Assembly: GCA_051295955.1 (NCBI GenBank)
Contig: JBPDWA010000008.1
Coordinates: forward strand, 62,001-126,000
Length of the DNA stretch: 64,000 bases
From: Enterococcus faecalis_A
GTDB taxonomy: Bacteria > Bacillota > Bacilli > Lactobacillales > Enterococcaceae
Direction of reading: 5' to 3'
Shown: positions 16,681 through 26,091 of the stretch, one piece after another
How the letters are laid out: every line of letters begins with the position of its first letter
How positions within the stretch are numbered: position 1 is the first letter of the stretch
Notes under the pieces: generated by a model
The model's database searches: none
What the model was told of the DNA's origin: nothing
Seen by the model: only the letters and a program-made list of their open reading frames with translations
Position numbers and translations under genes: made by a program

Positions 16681-17928
16681 TTATTGACGAGATTGACCGT
16701 CACCATAAATAACATATTTTGTAGAAGTTAATTCCATTAAGCCCATCGGTCCACGTGCGTGTAACTTTTGCGTACTGATGCCAATTTCAGCACCAAAACC
16801 AAAAGCAAAACCATCGGTGAAACGAGTGGAGGCGTTCGCATATACCGCAGCTGCATCGACACGTTGTAAGAATTGCTGCGTAGCGAAGTAATTGTCGCTG
16901 ATAATACTTTCTGAATGTTTGGTATTGTAATGATTAATATGTTCAATTGCATCCTCTAAAGAGTCGACAACTTTTACGGCTAAAATATAATCTAAAAATT
17001 CTGTGGACCAATCAGCTTCGGTGGCAGGGATTGCTTCTTGAAAAATAGCAAGGGCATGTGAATCCGCACGAAGTTCTACGTTATATTCTTTGAGTGCTTT
17101 TTCGATGACAGGAAGATAAGCTGCTGCTACTTCTTTATGAATTAAAAGCGTTTCAGCTGCATTGCAGACAGAAGGTCTTTGGCATTTAGCATTTACCAAA
17201 ATTGAAACAGCCATTTCCAACTGGGCGTCTTTATCAATATACACATGGCAATTACCCGTGCCGGTTTCGATGACAGGGACCGTAGCAGTTTCCACAACGG
17301 TTTTAATCAAATTAGCGCCACCTCGGGGAATCAAAACGTCCAGATAATCGTTGAGTTTCATTAAAGCTTGAGCTGTTGCTCGCGATGAATCTTCTACAAA
17401 TTGGATTGCATAAGGGGAAACGCCATTTTCTTTTAAAACGGTTTGTAAAACAGCCACTAGCTGTTGGTTGGAATAAAAAGCTTCCTTGCCACCACGTAAA
17501 ATAACAGCATTACCAGTCTTAAAACATAGACTAGCAGCGTCAGTCGTGACATTGGGACGTGATTCGTAAATAATACCGATGACACCTAGAGGTACACGTT
17601 GCTTCCCAATTAGTAAGCCATCTTCGTTCCGCCACATTTTTTCAACTTCTCCAATAGGATCAGGTAGGGTTGCCACTTGCCGGATGCTAGCAGCCATTTC
17701 ACGAATGCGATCTGCTGTTAAGCGCAAGCGATCTAGCATCGTTTCGGCAACTTCATTTTGGCTGGCTGCAGCTAGATCCTTAGCGTTGGCAGTTAAAATA
17801 GTTTCTGTCTGTGCTTCGATTGCATCGGCCATTTTCTGCAGCAGTTCATTTTTTTGCAAGGTATCCATCAATCCTAGTTGATAGACGGTTGCTTTTGCCT
17901 GCTTTCCTAGTTCAATTAAATCAGTCAT
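16681..17928 (-). CDS. proA: Gamma-glutamyl phosphate reductase
   Basis: This 415-residue enzyme reduces gamma-glutamyl phosphate to glutamate semialdehyde with NADPH, the second step of proline synthesis. The aldehyde-dehydrogenase-like fold is evident from GVIGIIYESRPNVTTDAASL, NAVILRGGKEA, the PRGGA stretch and the catalytic cysteine region KCQRPSVCNAAETLL. ATG 17928 is set by GGAGGAG just before it; an upstream in-frame start would place the site inside the coding region. The start overlaps the end of proB by 8 bases, so the two are translationally coupled. The order proB-proA on one strand is the usual operon. Confidence 0.96.
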   Translation of the reverse strand: MTDLIELGKQAKATVYQLGLMDTLQKNELLQKMADAIEAQTETILTANAKDLAAASQNEVAETMLDRLRLTADRIREMAASIRQVATLPDPIGEVEKMWRNEDGLLIGKQRVPLGVIGIIYESRPNVTTDAASLCFKTGNAVILRGGKEAFYSNQQLVAVLQTVLKENGVSPYAIQFVEDSSRATAQALMKLNDYLDVLIPRGGANLIKTVVETATVPVIETGTGNCHVYIDKDAQLEMAVSILVNAKCQRPSVCNAAETLLIHKEVAAAYLPVIEKALKEYNVELRADSHALAIFQEAIPATEADWSTEFLDYILAVKVVDSLEDAIEHINHYNTKHSESIISDNYFATQQFLQRVDAAAVYANASTRFTDGFAFGFGAEIGISTQKLHARGPMGLMELTSTKYVIYGDGQSRQ

Positions 17929-18736
17929 CGTTTGCTCCTCCTTTTGCAAATAATGTCCCAATTGGTTTTCCTGCTAAAATATCAAAAATAATCTGCGGCT
18001 GCTTTCCGTTAGCTAAAACCATGACTTGTTCATTGGTGAGTATTCGTTCCGCCGCTTTCAATTTACTATACATGCCACCAGTTCCAAAACGGCTGCCTTT
18101 GTCACCGGCCAATTGTAAAATTTCTTCGTTGATTTGATGAATTTCTGAAAACAAAGTGGCTGTTTTATCTGTGGCCGGATTCCCAGAATAAAAGCCATCA
18201 ATATCTGACAACATGATTAAAGCATCGGCTTGAATTAATTGACTGACGATAGCTGACAATTGATCATTATCGCCAAATTTAGTTAAGTGATCTAATTCTT
18301 CGATTGCAACAGTGTCATTTTCGTTTACGACAGGAATCATCCCCATTTGTAGTAGCTGTTCCATCGTATTTGCCACATTTTTGCGACTTTCAGGAAATTC
18401 GATGACATCTCTAGTCAGTAAGATTTGAGCAATCTGTTGGCTGTACGTTGAAAAGCGCTGATTGTAAATATTCATCAATTCGGCTTGGCCGACGGCTGCT
18501 ACTGCTTGTTGCTCTGGAATGCTCGTTGGACGAGCTTGTAAGTGAAGTTTATTTAAGCCGACACCAATTGCACCAGAAGAAACCAAGATGATTTCTTTTT
18601 CTTGATTTCGTAAATCACTGAGAGTAAAAGCTAATTGATCAATCGCATGGAGGTTAATATTGCCATTAGGATAAATCAAGGAACTTGTTCCTACTTTAAT
18701 AACAATTCGTTTTGCTGTGTTCAGTTCTGTTCTCAT
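17921..18736 (-). CDS. proB: Glutamate 5-kinase, short form without PUA domain
   Basis: This 271-residue kinase phosphorylates glutamate at the gamma-carboxyl, the first committed step of proline synthesis. Amino-acid-kinase motifs are present: RIVIKVGTSSL (about 9-19), ILVSSGAIGVG, and the substrate region VNENDTVAIEEL followed by FGDNDQLSA and GTGGMYSKLKAA. It lacks the C-terminal PUA domain of the roughly 365-residue enzymes, as is normal in many Lactobacillales. ATG 18736 follows GTGAGG. It is the first gene of the proBA operon. No T-box or other leader is obvious in the 349 bases upstream (18737-19085), which hold only A/T-rich sequence and the dut promoter region. Confidence 0.95.
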   Translation of the reverse strand: MRTELNTAKRIVIKVGTSSLIYPNGNINLHAIDQLAFTLSDLRNQEKEIILVSSGAIGVGLNKLHLQARPTSIPEQQAVAAVGQAELMNIYNQRFSTYSQQIAQILLTRDVIEFPESRKNVANTMEQLLQMGMIPVVNENDTVAIEELDHLTKFGDNDQLSAIVSQLIQADALIMLSDIDGFYSGNPATDKTATLFSEIHQINEEILQLAGDKGSRFGTGGMYSKLKAAERILTNEQVMVLANGKQPQIIFDILAGKPIGTLFAKGGANDD

Positions 18737-19085
18737 AATAGCCTCACTTGTTTTATAAAATGTATGTAAAATTTCCTCTAAAAATATAAAAATGAAATGT
18801 GAGTTTTATTATAGCAAACAGCGTTCATTAAAGAAAGGTGAAGCAGTTTTAAGTTGTTTTTGTCTAAAAACTTTGGACAAAAAAAGAACTTTTTTCGCAA
18901 AATGTTAACATTTTTAACATAGGATAAATAAAAACAAAAAAGAAAAGCGTAAATTAATATGAAAGGATGCAAAAGCAAACGAATATTAAACTATTGTTAC
19001 AGGCATAAGAAACTAACTAAAAATAACCAGCAACTTAGAGGAATATGGTAAAATAAGAACAGTTTACAAGCAGAGGAGATTATAC

Positions 19086-19565
19086 ATGAAAAAACGTGGC
19101 TTTGAAGTCATCACAAGTTATCAAGATCAAAAAATTAACGTACCACAACGTGCGACTACCGGCGCTGCTGGCTACGATTTTCAAGCAGCAGAAACAATTG
19201 TTGTTCCCAGCCTTTGGAAATTACAACAACAAGGACAAGTGCCAAAACCAGTTTTAGTTAAAACAGGAATTAAGGCCTACATGCCAGCAAATGAATATCT
19301 TGAGTTAGTAAGTCGCTCTTCCAATCCCTTAAAACGCTTTTTACTTCTAGCTAATGGTGTTGGCGTTATTGATAGTGATTATTATAACAATGAAAGTAAT
19401 GAAGGACATGTTATGTTTCAGTTTTTAAACTTCGGTTATGAAGATGTAGTAATTGAAAAGGGTGAACGAATCGGACAGGGAATCTTCAAGCCGTTTCTTT
19501 TGGCTGATGAAGATAGTGTAGAAGCACAACGAATCGGTGGTTTCGGCTCTTCAGGACATAAGTAA
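19086..19565 (+). CDS. dut: dUTP diphosphatase
   Basis: This 159-residue enzyme hydrolyses dUTP to dUMP, keeping uracil out of DNA. It has the trimeric dUTPase motifs in order: AAGYDFQAAE (motif 1, about 22-31), LVSRSS (motif 2, about 75-80), a motif 3 region with NGVGVIDSDYYNN, and the C-terminal glycine-rich loop RIGGFGSSG (about 149-157). A GAGGAG site lies just before ATG 19086. It lies immediately upstream of radA with 97 bases between, where a promoter-like TATGATAAAAT is visible, so radA may also have its own start. Confidence 0.94.
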   Translation: MKKRGFEVITSYQDQKINVPQRATTGAAGYDFQAAETIVVPSLWKLQQQGQVPKPVLVKTGIKAYMPANEYLELVSRSSNPLKRFLLLANGVGVIDSDYYNNESNEGHVMFQFLNFGYEDVVIEKGERIGQGIFKPFLLADEDSVEAQRIGGFGSSGHK

Positions 19566-19662
19566 AAAGCCGTTTGTGATAGCCAGTTTTCAGGTGGAAT
19601 TTTTATTCTAGGCTGGGATATTATGATAAAATAGAGAAATAAAGTGAACAAGGAGATAATAC

Positions 19663-21033
19663 ATGGCAAAAAAAGCAAAAGTTCAGTTTGAATGTCAAAG
19701 CTGTGGGTATGTATCTCCCAAATATCTAGGACGCTGTCCTAACTGTGGACAGTGGAACTCCATGGTGGAAGAAGTCATTCAAGATACATCTGATCGGCGT
19801 ACAAGAGTTAGTATTACGGGCAAGAAGACTCAACCGCAGCGTTTAGCAGAAGTTCAACCTAAAAAAGAACCACGTGTTAAAACAGAACTGGCAGAGTTAA
19901 ACCGTGTATTAGGCGGCGGTGTTGTGCCAGGTTCGCTGGTTCTAATTGGTGGTGATCCAGGGATTGGTAAGTCTACTTTACTCCTACAAGTGTCACAACA
20001 ATTGGCAGCTACTGGCGGCAAAGTACTATACGTTTCTGGAGAAGAAAGTGCTGAGCAAATTAAATTACGAGCGCAACGCCTGGGTACTATTAATACAGAA
20101 TTTTATTTATATGCCGAAACAGATATGTACGAAATTTCCCGTACAATTGAGAAATTAAGTCCTGACTATGTCATCATTGATTCCATTCAAACAATGACAC
20201 AGCCTGACATCACAAGTGTGGCCGGTAGTGTTAGCCAAGTGCGTGAGACGACAGCTGAATTACTAAAAATAGCCAAGACCAATGGCATTGCTATTTTTAT
20301 TGTCGGACATGTGACTAAAGAAGGGTCAATTGCAGGACCGCGAATGTTAGAACATATGGTGGATACAGTTCTTTACTTTGAAGGAGAAAAGCAACATACA
20401 TTTCGAATTTTACGAGCGGTAAAAAATCGTTTTGGTTCAACTAACGAAATTGGTATTTTTGAAATGCGAGAACAGGGATTAGTGGAGGTTGTAAATCCTT
20501 CCCAAGTCTTTTTAGAAGAACGCTTAGAAGGTGCTACTGGCTCAGCTATTGTTGTGGCAATGGAAGGCTCAAGACCCATCTTAGTGGAGATACAAGCTCT
20601 AGTGACCCCAACGATGTTTGGTAATGCCAAGCGGACAACGACCGGATTAGATTTCAACCGTGTCTCCTTGATTATGGCTGTTTTAGAGAAACGGGCCGGG
20701 TTGCTTTTACAAAATCAAGACGCTTATTTAAAAGCCGCCGGTGGAGTGAAAATTAATGAACCAGCAATTGATTTGGCAGTAGCAGTAAGTATCGCTTCCA
20801 GCTATAAAGAAAATGGCACACTGCCTACCGAATGTTTTATCGGTGAGATTGGCTTAACCGGCGAAATTCGACGAGTCAGCAGTATTGAACAAAGAGTAAG
20901 GGAAGCTCAGAAACTAGGATTTACTAAAGTATATGTACCGAAAAACAATTTGGGCGGCTGGGATGCGCCTAAAGGAATTGAAGTAATTGGTGTAACAACG
21001 ATTGGTGAGACCTTAAGAAAAGTCTTTCAATAA
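19663..21033 (+). CDS. radA: DNA repair protein RadA
   Basis: This 456-residue protein drives branch migration during recombinational repair. It has the RadA layout: a four-cysteine zinc finger (C11, C14, C25, C28), a RecA-like ATPase with GGDPGIGKST (about 97-106), the RadA-specific KNRFG motif (about 253-257), and a C-terminal Lon-protease-like domain (about 285-456) that forms the hexamer scaffold. ATG 19663 follows AAGGAG. Adjacency to dut and to the PIN-TRAM gene yacL reproduces the common Firmicutes order. Confidence 0.97.
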   Translation: MAKKAKVQFECQSCGYVSPKYLGRCPNCGQWNSMVEEVIQDTSDRRTRVSITGKKTQPQRLAEVQPKKEPRVKTELAELNRVLGGGVVPGSLVLIGGDPGIGKSTLLLQVSQQLAATGGKVLYVSGEESAEQIKLRAQRLGTINTEFYLYAETDMYEISRTIEKLSPDYVIIDSIQTMTQPDITSVAGSVSQVRETTAELLKIAKTNGIAIFIVGHVTKEGSIAGPRMLEHMVDTVLYFEGEKQHTFRILRAVKNRFGSTNEIGIFEMREQGLVEVVNPSQVFLEERLEGATGSAIVVAMEGSRPILVEIQALVTPTMFGNAKRTTTGLDFNRVSLIMAVLEKRAGLLLQNQDAYLKAAGGVKINEPAIDLAVAVSIASSYKENGTLPTECFIGEIGLTGEIRRVSSIEQRVREAQKLGFTKVYVPKNNLGGWDAPKGIEVIGVTTIGETLRKVFQ

Positions 21034-21385
21034 CATAATACAAGAGACTGGAACAGATATCACGTGAATAATGGTTCATTAGACAGAAGATTAACGAACG
21101 GTAGTTGCATTTTTTCTAAGTACAAGGAAACAACACTTACTTCGTTTACCTTGGCGCACCTTTATAGAGTGTTTGCTTAAAGGTTTGCTGTTTTTAGTTC
21201 CAGACTCAAGCCCAAACGGCTCTAAGCTGACTGGAAAAAAAGCTACGAATGCTAAAGTTTTTTGAGAGCTGTCTAAAGAAGTCCTTCAGCTTCAAGTGAG
21301 TAGTTATCCGCAGATCGAAGTGAGACGCGGCCAACCTCTTTTTCTTTCAGTTACTTGATAATAAAAAATATGAGGAGATGGATGT
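21034..21385 (+). other. Spacer with imperfect terminal inverted repeat
   Basis: No gene is apparent. GAGACTGGAAC (21044-21054) is nearly complementary to GTTCCAGACTC (21197-21207), so about 165 bases could form one long hairpin or represent a small mobile repeat. The stretch after 21210 shows no clear signal apart from the ribosome site of the next gene. Confidence 0.4.
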
Positions 21386-22540
21386 ATGCAAAAACGTATC
21401 ATCACACTGCTGATGATTGTCGTTGGCGCAAGTTTAGGGATTTCACTTTTGCCCATGGCTTGGAAAATGGCAAATCAAGCAGGTAATAACTGGCTAAACA
21501 ATAACTTTACTAACGGGTTAATCGGCGCAATTATTTTCTTTATTCTATCGTTAGGGTTAGCAAAGTATATTGTTTCTGGCGTAAAAAAAATTGAAACAGC
21601 TCTTAACGAGTTAAGTCTGACTTACTTACTTTTTGGCACTATCGGCGCTATTTTAGGGTTAACCTTTGGTGTTATCATTTCAATTCCCATGTACAACTTG
21701 GCTATTCCGATCGTCAATAGCGTGTTGCCGATTTTAGTTATGATCATGCTCGGTTATTTAGGCTTTCGAATGGGGACAACTCGTATCGATGAATGGCGTA
21801 AAATTTTCGTTCCTAGACAAAAGAAGATGTCTGCAGAAGGCGAAGAGGCAGAAGGTCAGCTATTAGATCGCAAAGTTGAAGATCATTTTCATAAATACAA
21901 GATTTTAGATACAAGTGTCATCATTGATGGCCGGATTTATGATATTGCTAAATCTGGTTTTTTAGAAGGTGTCATCTTGATTCCTAATTTTGTCTTATAT
22001 GAACTGCAATACATTGCCGATTCTGGTGATAGTTTGAAACGCGTGCGTGGCCGACGTGGCTTAGATATTTTAAACGCATTACAAAAAGAAGACGGCATTT
22101 CTGTGGAAATGTACGATGGTGATTTTGAAGATATTTCAGAAGTTGACAGCAAATTAATTAAATTGGCAAAATTATTAGATGGCGTAGTGGTGACCAATGA
22201 TTATAATCTAAACAAAGTATCAGAATTTCAAAATGTTCCTGTCTTGAACATTAATGCTTTAGCTAATGCAGTGAAACCAGTAGTGATTCCTGGCGAGACA
22301 ATGAACGTAACCGTAGTTAAGGCAGGAACTGAACGCCAACAAGGTGTTGCCTATCTTGATGACGGGACGATGGTCGTTGTGGAAGATGGACAACATTACA
22401 TGAATGAACACTTGCAAGTGGTCGTTACAAGTGCTTTACAGACGGCAGCTGGGCGTATGATCTTTGCTAAACCGGCTCATTCTGGCCGTGGCATCAATGA
22501 GAGCAAAGATGCATCCAACCAGCATCACGAGAAGAGCTGA
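21386..22540 (+). CDS. yacL: PIN/TRAM domain membrane protein (YacL-like)
   Basis: This 384-residue protein has four N-terminal membrane helices (about 1-145), a PIN nuclease-like domain and a C-terminal TRAM RNA-binding domain. The PIN domain shows the acidic pattern KILDTSVIIDGRI, the YELQ segment and VVVTNDYNLNK. TRAM follows with GETMNVTVVKAG and GVAYLDDGTMVVVEDG. It is therefore likely a membrane-anchored RNase. ATG 21386 follows GAGGAG. ispD begins only four bases after its stop, so translation is probably coupled. The RNA target is unknown. Confidence 0.9.
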   Translation: MQKRIITLLMIVVGASLGISLLPMAWKMANQAGNNWLNNNFTNGLIGAIIFFILSLGLAKYIVSGVKKIETALNELSLTYLLFGTIGAILGLTFGVIISIPMYNLAIPIVNSVLPILVMIMLGYLGFRMGTTRIDEWRKIFVPRQKKMSAEGEEAEGQLLDRKVEDHFHKYKILDTSVIIDGRIYDIAKSGFLEGVILIPNFVLYELQYIADSGDSLKRVRGRRGLDILNALQKEDGISVEMYDGDFEDISEVDSKLIKLAKLLDGVVVTNDYNLNKVSEFQNVPVLNINALANAVKPVVIPGETMNVTVVKAGTERQQGVAYLDDGTMVVVEDGQHYMNEHLQVVVTSALQTAAGRMIFAKPAHSGRGINESKDASNQHHEKS

Positions 22541-22544
22541 AGTT

Positions 22545-23288
22545 ATGAATGATACGTTCGCTTATGAGGTGATTCTGTTAGCAGCCGGTCAAGGAAAAAG
22601 GATGGGAGCAAGTTGTAATAAAGTTTTGCTTCATTTAGCGGGAAAACCTATTATATCGTATGCATTAGCCACTTTTATGCAGGATGTGCTGTGCTGTCAT
22701 ATAATTTTAGTTGCACAACCAGGAGAACAAGCTCTGCTAGCAGAGTTGGCAGCCACTTTACAACCGTCAACTCATAAAAAACAAGTCACGATTGTCTCCG
22801 GTGGAAAAGAGCGGCAAGATAGCGTTTATAGCGGTTTACAAGCACTAGTAAACCCCAACAACATCGTCATGGTTCACGATGGAGCTCGTCCTTTTGTGAC
22901 CTTCAAGCAAATTAAGAAATTACATGCTACCGTTAAAGCAACTGAAGCAGCTATTTTGGGCGTGCCGGTCAAAGATACCATTAAACGAGTGAAAAATGGC
23001 TTAGTAGATCAAACGATTCCACGTGATACGTTATGGCAAATACAGACGCCGCAAGCTTTTTACGGGTACAACTTACAAGCCGTTCATGAACAAGCTCGGC
23101 AAGCACACTACTTAGGTACCGATGAGGCTTCTTTGATAGAGGCATTCAGTGACTTGCCAGTGACAATGGTGCTAGGCAGCTATGAAAATATCAAGTTGAC
23201 AACGCCGGAAGATTTACTCATCGGCGAAGCAATTGTCCAAAAGAGAAAGTTGGAGAAGCAAAATGATACGAATAGGTCAAGGATTTGA
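22545..23288 (+). CDS. ispD: 2-C-methyl-D-erythritol 4-phosphate cytidylyltransferase
   Basis: This 247-residue enzyme joins CTP and MEP in the non-mevalonate isoprenoid pathway. It carries the nucleotidyltransferase motif LLAAGQGKRMG (about 12-22), VHDGARPF, VPVKDTIK and PQAFYG. ATG 22545 is preferred because the sequence before it lies inside yacL and lacks homology. Its 3' end overlaps ispF by 26 bases, so the two consecutive-pathway enzymes are co-translated. Together with ispE (30516) this shows the MEP route. Many enterococci use the mevalonate route, so the presence of ispD, ispF and ispE is noteworthy for species placement. Confidence 0.93.
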   Translation: MNDTFAYEVILLAAGQGKRMGASCNKVLLHLAGKPIISYALATFMQDVLCCHIILVAQPGEQALLAELAATLQPSTHKKQVTIVSGGKERQDSVYSGLQALVNPNNIVMVHDGARPFVTFKQIKKLHATVKATEAAILGVPVKDTIKRVKNGLVDQTIPRDTLWQIQTPQAFYGYNLQAVHEQARQAHYLGTDEASLIEAFSDLPVTMVLGSYENIKLTTPEDLLIGEAIVQKRKLEKQNDTNRSRI

Positions 23289-23739
23289 CGTCCATCGCTT
23301 GGTGCGTGACCGCAAACTCTTATTAGGCGGTGTGGCACTTCCTTTTGAAAAAGGCTTGATAGGTCATTCTGACGCAGATGTATTGCTGCATGCAATTATG
23401 GATGCGTTACTGGGCGCTGCTGGATTAGGAGACATCGGGCATTTGTTTCCTGACACGGATCCAAACTACAAAAACGCGGATTCAATTGCATTATTGCAAA
23501 CAGTAAATAAAAAAGTTTTAGCGACTGGCTTTACTATTATCAATATTGATTGTACAATTTTAGCGGAGCAACCAAAAATGCAGCCTTATTTAGAAGCGAT
23601 GAAAACAAACATTGCGTCAGCTTGCCAGCTTACAGTTGAACAATTGAATATAAAAGCGACGACAATGGAAAAGATGGGCTTCATTGGACGTGAAGAAGGC
23701 ATTGGTGCCATGGCTGTGGCCTTGTTAGAAAAAGATTAA
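23263..23739 (+). CDS. ispF: 2-C-methyl-D-erythritol 2,4-cyclodiphosphate synthase
   Basis: This 158-residue enzyme closes the cyclic diphosphate ring in the MEP isoprenoid pathway. Motifs: IGQGFDVHRL at the N terminus (metal ligands D8 and H10), GHSDADVLLHAIMDALLGA, DIGHLFPDTD, and TTMEKMGFIGREEGIGA near the C terminus. ATG 23263 has a GGAG site inside the end of ispD; the upstream in-frame start is rejected because IspF proteins begin at MIRIGQGFD. The zinc and CDP-binding residues look intact. It is followed by gltX after 52 bases. Confidence 0.95.
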   Translation: MIRIGQGFDVHRLVRDRKLLLGGVALPFEKGLIGHSDADVLLHAIMDALLGAAGLGDIGHLFPDTDPNYKNADSIALLQTVNKKVLATGFTIINIDCTILAEQPKMQPYLEAMKTNIASACQLTVEQLNIKATTMEKMGFIGREEGIGAMAVALLEKD

Positions 23740-23791
23740 AAGGAACTGACTTGTTGGTATAGCCTTTTAAAAAACGGAAAGAGGAATGAAC

Positions 23792-25249
23792 ATGACGAAA
23801 GTACGTGTGCGTTATGCACCAAGTCCAACGGGACATTTGCACATTGGAAATGCGCGAACTGCGTTGTTTAATTATTTATTTGCACGCCATAATGACGGCG
23901 ATTTTATTATCCGGATTGAAGATACGGACCAAAAAAGAAATATTGAAGACGGCGAAAAAAGCCAGTTGGAAAATCTAGCTTGGTTGGGAATTGATTGGGA
24001 TGAATCACCAGCTCAGCCAGGAGAATACGGACCATATCGACAATCAGAACGAAAAGCTGTTTACCAACCGTTAATTGATCAATTATTAAGCAGCAATCGG
24101 GCGTACAAATGCTATTGTACAGCTGAGGAATTAGAAGCAGATCGAGAAGCGCAACGGGCTCGTGGCGAAATGCCTCATTACTCAGGCAAATGTGCGCATT
24201 TAACGCCATCAGAACAAGCTGAAAAAGAAGCTGCTGGGTTAGAGCCAGTGATTCGTTTCCGGGTTCCTCGTAATACGGAATATCAATTTGAAGACATCGT
24301 AAAAGGGTCAATCACCTTTGAATCAGACAATATTGGTGGTGATTTTGTCATCCAAAAACGCGATGGTATGCCAACGTATAATTTTGCAGTTGCAGTGGAT
24401 GATCACTTAATGAAAATTACCCATGTGCTGCGGGGAGATGACCATATTGCCAATACACCAAAACAATTAATGGTATATGAAGCATTTGGCTGGACGCCGC
24501 CGACTTTCGGACATATGACTTTAATCATCAATTCTGAGACCGGTAAAAAATTAAGTAAACGAGATGAAACTATTCTCCAATTCATCGAACAATACCGTGA
24601 ATTAGGGTATTTACCTGAAGCGATGTTTAACTTTATTGCTTTGCTTGGTTGGTCACCGGTTGGAGAAGATGAGATCTTCACACAAGGAGAATTAGTGAAG
24701 CTTTTTGATGAAGCTCGTTTAAGTAAGTCACCGGCAGCATTTGATACTAAGAAATTAGAGTGGGTTAACAATCAGTACATGAAACAAATGGATTTAAGTG
24801 TTTTAACTAAGATGTGTCTGCCTTACTTGGTAGCTGCCGGACGGGTGGAAGCGAACCCTACCGCTGAAAAAATGAAATGGTTGCAAGAATTAGTAAGGTT
24901 GTATCAGCCTCAAATGAGCTATGCAGCGGAAATCGTTGAATTATCCAGTCTGTTTTTCAATGAACAGCCTGAATTAGACGATACAGCCAAAGAATTTTTA
25001 ACAGGTGAAACGGTTCCAACAGTTCTAACAGCTTTCAAAGCACAACTTGAAGCATTAGAAACCCTTGACGTGCCAAGCATTAAAGCAGCAATTAAAGCAG
25101 TCCAAAAAGAAACCGGCGTTAAAGGCAAAAACTTATTTATGCCGATCCGTATTGCTGTTTCCGGACAAATGCACGGTCCGGAATTGGCTGAAACGATTGA
25201 ACTTTTAGGTAAAGAAAAAGCCTTAGCTCATTTAAACCAAGTATTATAA
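23792..25249 (+). CDS. gltX: Glutamate--tRNA ligase
   Basis: This 485-residue class I synthetase charges tRNA-Glu and, where GatCAB is used, tRNA-Gln. It has APSPTGHLHIGNARTA (HIGH motif), a zinc-like cysteine cluster YCTAEE with SGKC, and KKLSKRDE (KMSKS equivalent, about 250). ATG 23792 is set by AAAGAGG at a suitable distance; the ATG six bases earlier is too close to that site. It precedes the cysteine T-box and cysES, the order found in B. subtilis. Confidence 0.96.
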   Translation: MTKVRVRYAPSPTGHLHIGNARTALFNYLFARHNDGDFIIRIEDTDQKRNIEDGEKSQLENLAWLGIDWDESPAQPGEYGPYRQSERKAVYQPLIDQLLSSNRAYKCYCTAEELEADREAQRARGEMPHYSGKCAHLTPSEQAEKEAAGLEPVIRFRVPRNTEYQFEDIVKGSITFESDNIGGDFVIQKRDGMPTYNFAVAVDDHLMKITHVLRGDDHIANTPKQLMVYEAFGWTPPTFGHMTLIINSETGKKLSKRDETILQFIEQYRELGYLPEAMFNFIALLGWSPVGEDEIFTQGELVKLFDEARLSKSPAAFDTKKLEWVNNQYMKQMDLSVLTKMCLPYLVAAGRVEANPTAEKMKWLQELVRLYQPQMSYAAEIVELSSLFFNEQPELDDTAKEFLTGETVPTVLTAFKAQLEALETLDVPSIKAAIKAVQKETGVKGKNLFMPIRIAVSGQMHGPELAETIELLGKEKALAHLNQVL

Positions 25250-25311
25250 TCGAAAAAAAACTAAGAACAACGAAACAAACAAAACATACTGAAAAGAAGA
25301 AGTAAAAAAGG

Positions 25312-25525
25312 TATGATCTTTAGAGAGACTGTGGTTGCTGAAAACAGTTGATCCTCCTTTTTGAAATGCATCTTTGAATGGTTTCGACGAAAAAGCAATA
25401 GTAGTTGAAGACGTAAGTTAGGCGTTAACTACAAAGAGGCAAGAGCGCACTCTTGTGAAAAAAAGTGGAACCACGTGGCAACGTCTTTTAAGCAAAGTAT
25501 CTTTGTTTAAAAGACGTTTTTTACG
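25312..25525 (+). promoter_or_regulatory. Cysteine T-box riboswitch leader
   Basis: The leader contains the T-box sequence AGTGGAACCACG (25464-25475) within a potential antiterminator, followed by a competing terminator in which ACGTCTTTTAAGCAAAG (25481 on) pairs with CTTTGTTTAAAAGACGT and ends in a T-run (25517-25522). A specifier candidate UGC (Cys) lies at 25367-25369 in GAAAUGCAUC on the 3' side of Stem I. The downstream genes are cysE and cysS, which agrees with cysteine sensing. Uncharged tRNA-Cys should stabilise the antiterminator. Confidence 0.93.
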
Positions 25526-25551
25526 TTAAAAAAGAGGAGAGGAGTTTTGGG

Positions 25552-26091
25552 ATGAGTTGGTTAAAACGTAGCTTAGCAGCAGTCAAAAAAAATGATCCGG
25601 CTGCTCGTACCACTTTGGAAATTATTTTGACCTATCCGGGCTTACATGCATTATTTTGGCACCGTCTATCACATTTTTTATATAAACATCGACTGTTTTT
25701 ATTAGCGAAAATGCATGCACAATTTTGGCGTTTTATTACCGGGATTGAAATTCATCCTGGAGCTCGGATCCAATCCGGTGTTTTTATTGATCACGGGATG
25801 GGTGTGGTAATTGGTGAAACAGCTGAAATTGAAGAAGATGTAATTTTATTTCACGGCGTTACATTAGGCGGTACTGGGAAACAAACTGGCAAACGACATC
25901 CAACCGTTAAAAAAGGAGCAATGATTTCAGCTAACGTCCAAATCCTAGGTCCGGTAACAATTGGTGAGCGAGCTAAGATCGGCGCTGGTGCAGTAGTGTT
26001 AACCGATATTCCGGCGGATGCAACTGCCGTGGGCTTACCTGCCAAAGTAGTTCGAATCAAAGGAAAAAAGGTGGCTAAAAACGATGATTAA
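25552..26091 (+). CDS. cysE: Serine O-acetyltransferase
   Basis: This 179-residue enzyme acetylates L-serine to O-acetylserine, the acceptor for sulfide in cysteine synthesis. The C-terminal left-handed beta-helix is clear: GIEIHPGARI, FIDHGMGVVIGETAEI, LFHGVTLGGTGK and ANVQILGPVTIG. The N-terminal helical part is short compared with the 217-residue B. subtilis enzyme. The catalytic His is in DHGMG. It is the first gene behind the Cys T-box, and its end overlaps cysS by 8 bases. No cysK follows, so acetylserine must be used elsewhere in the genome. Confidence 0.93.
   Translation: MSWLKRSLAAVKKNDPAARTTLEIILTYPGLHALFWHRLSHFLYKHRLFLLAKMHAQFWRFITGIEIHPGARIQSGVFIDHGMGVVIGETAEIEEDVILFHGVTLGGTGKQTGKRHPTVKKGAMISANVQILGPVTIGERAKIGAGAVVLTDIPADATAVGLPAKVVRIKGKKVAKNDD

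Noticed and set aside
18778..18978. Minus-strand open frame upstream of proB
   Set aside because: A/T-rich frame rich in Phe/Leu/Lys without a ribosome site; probably chance.
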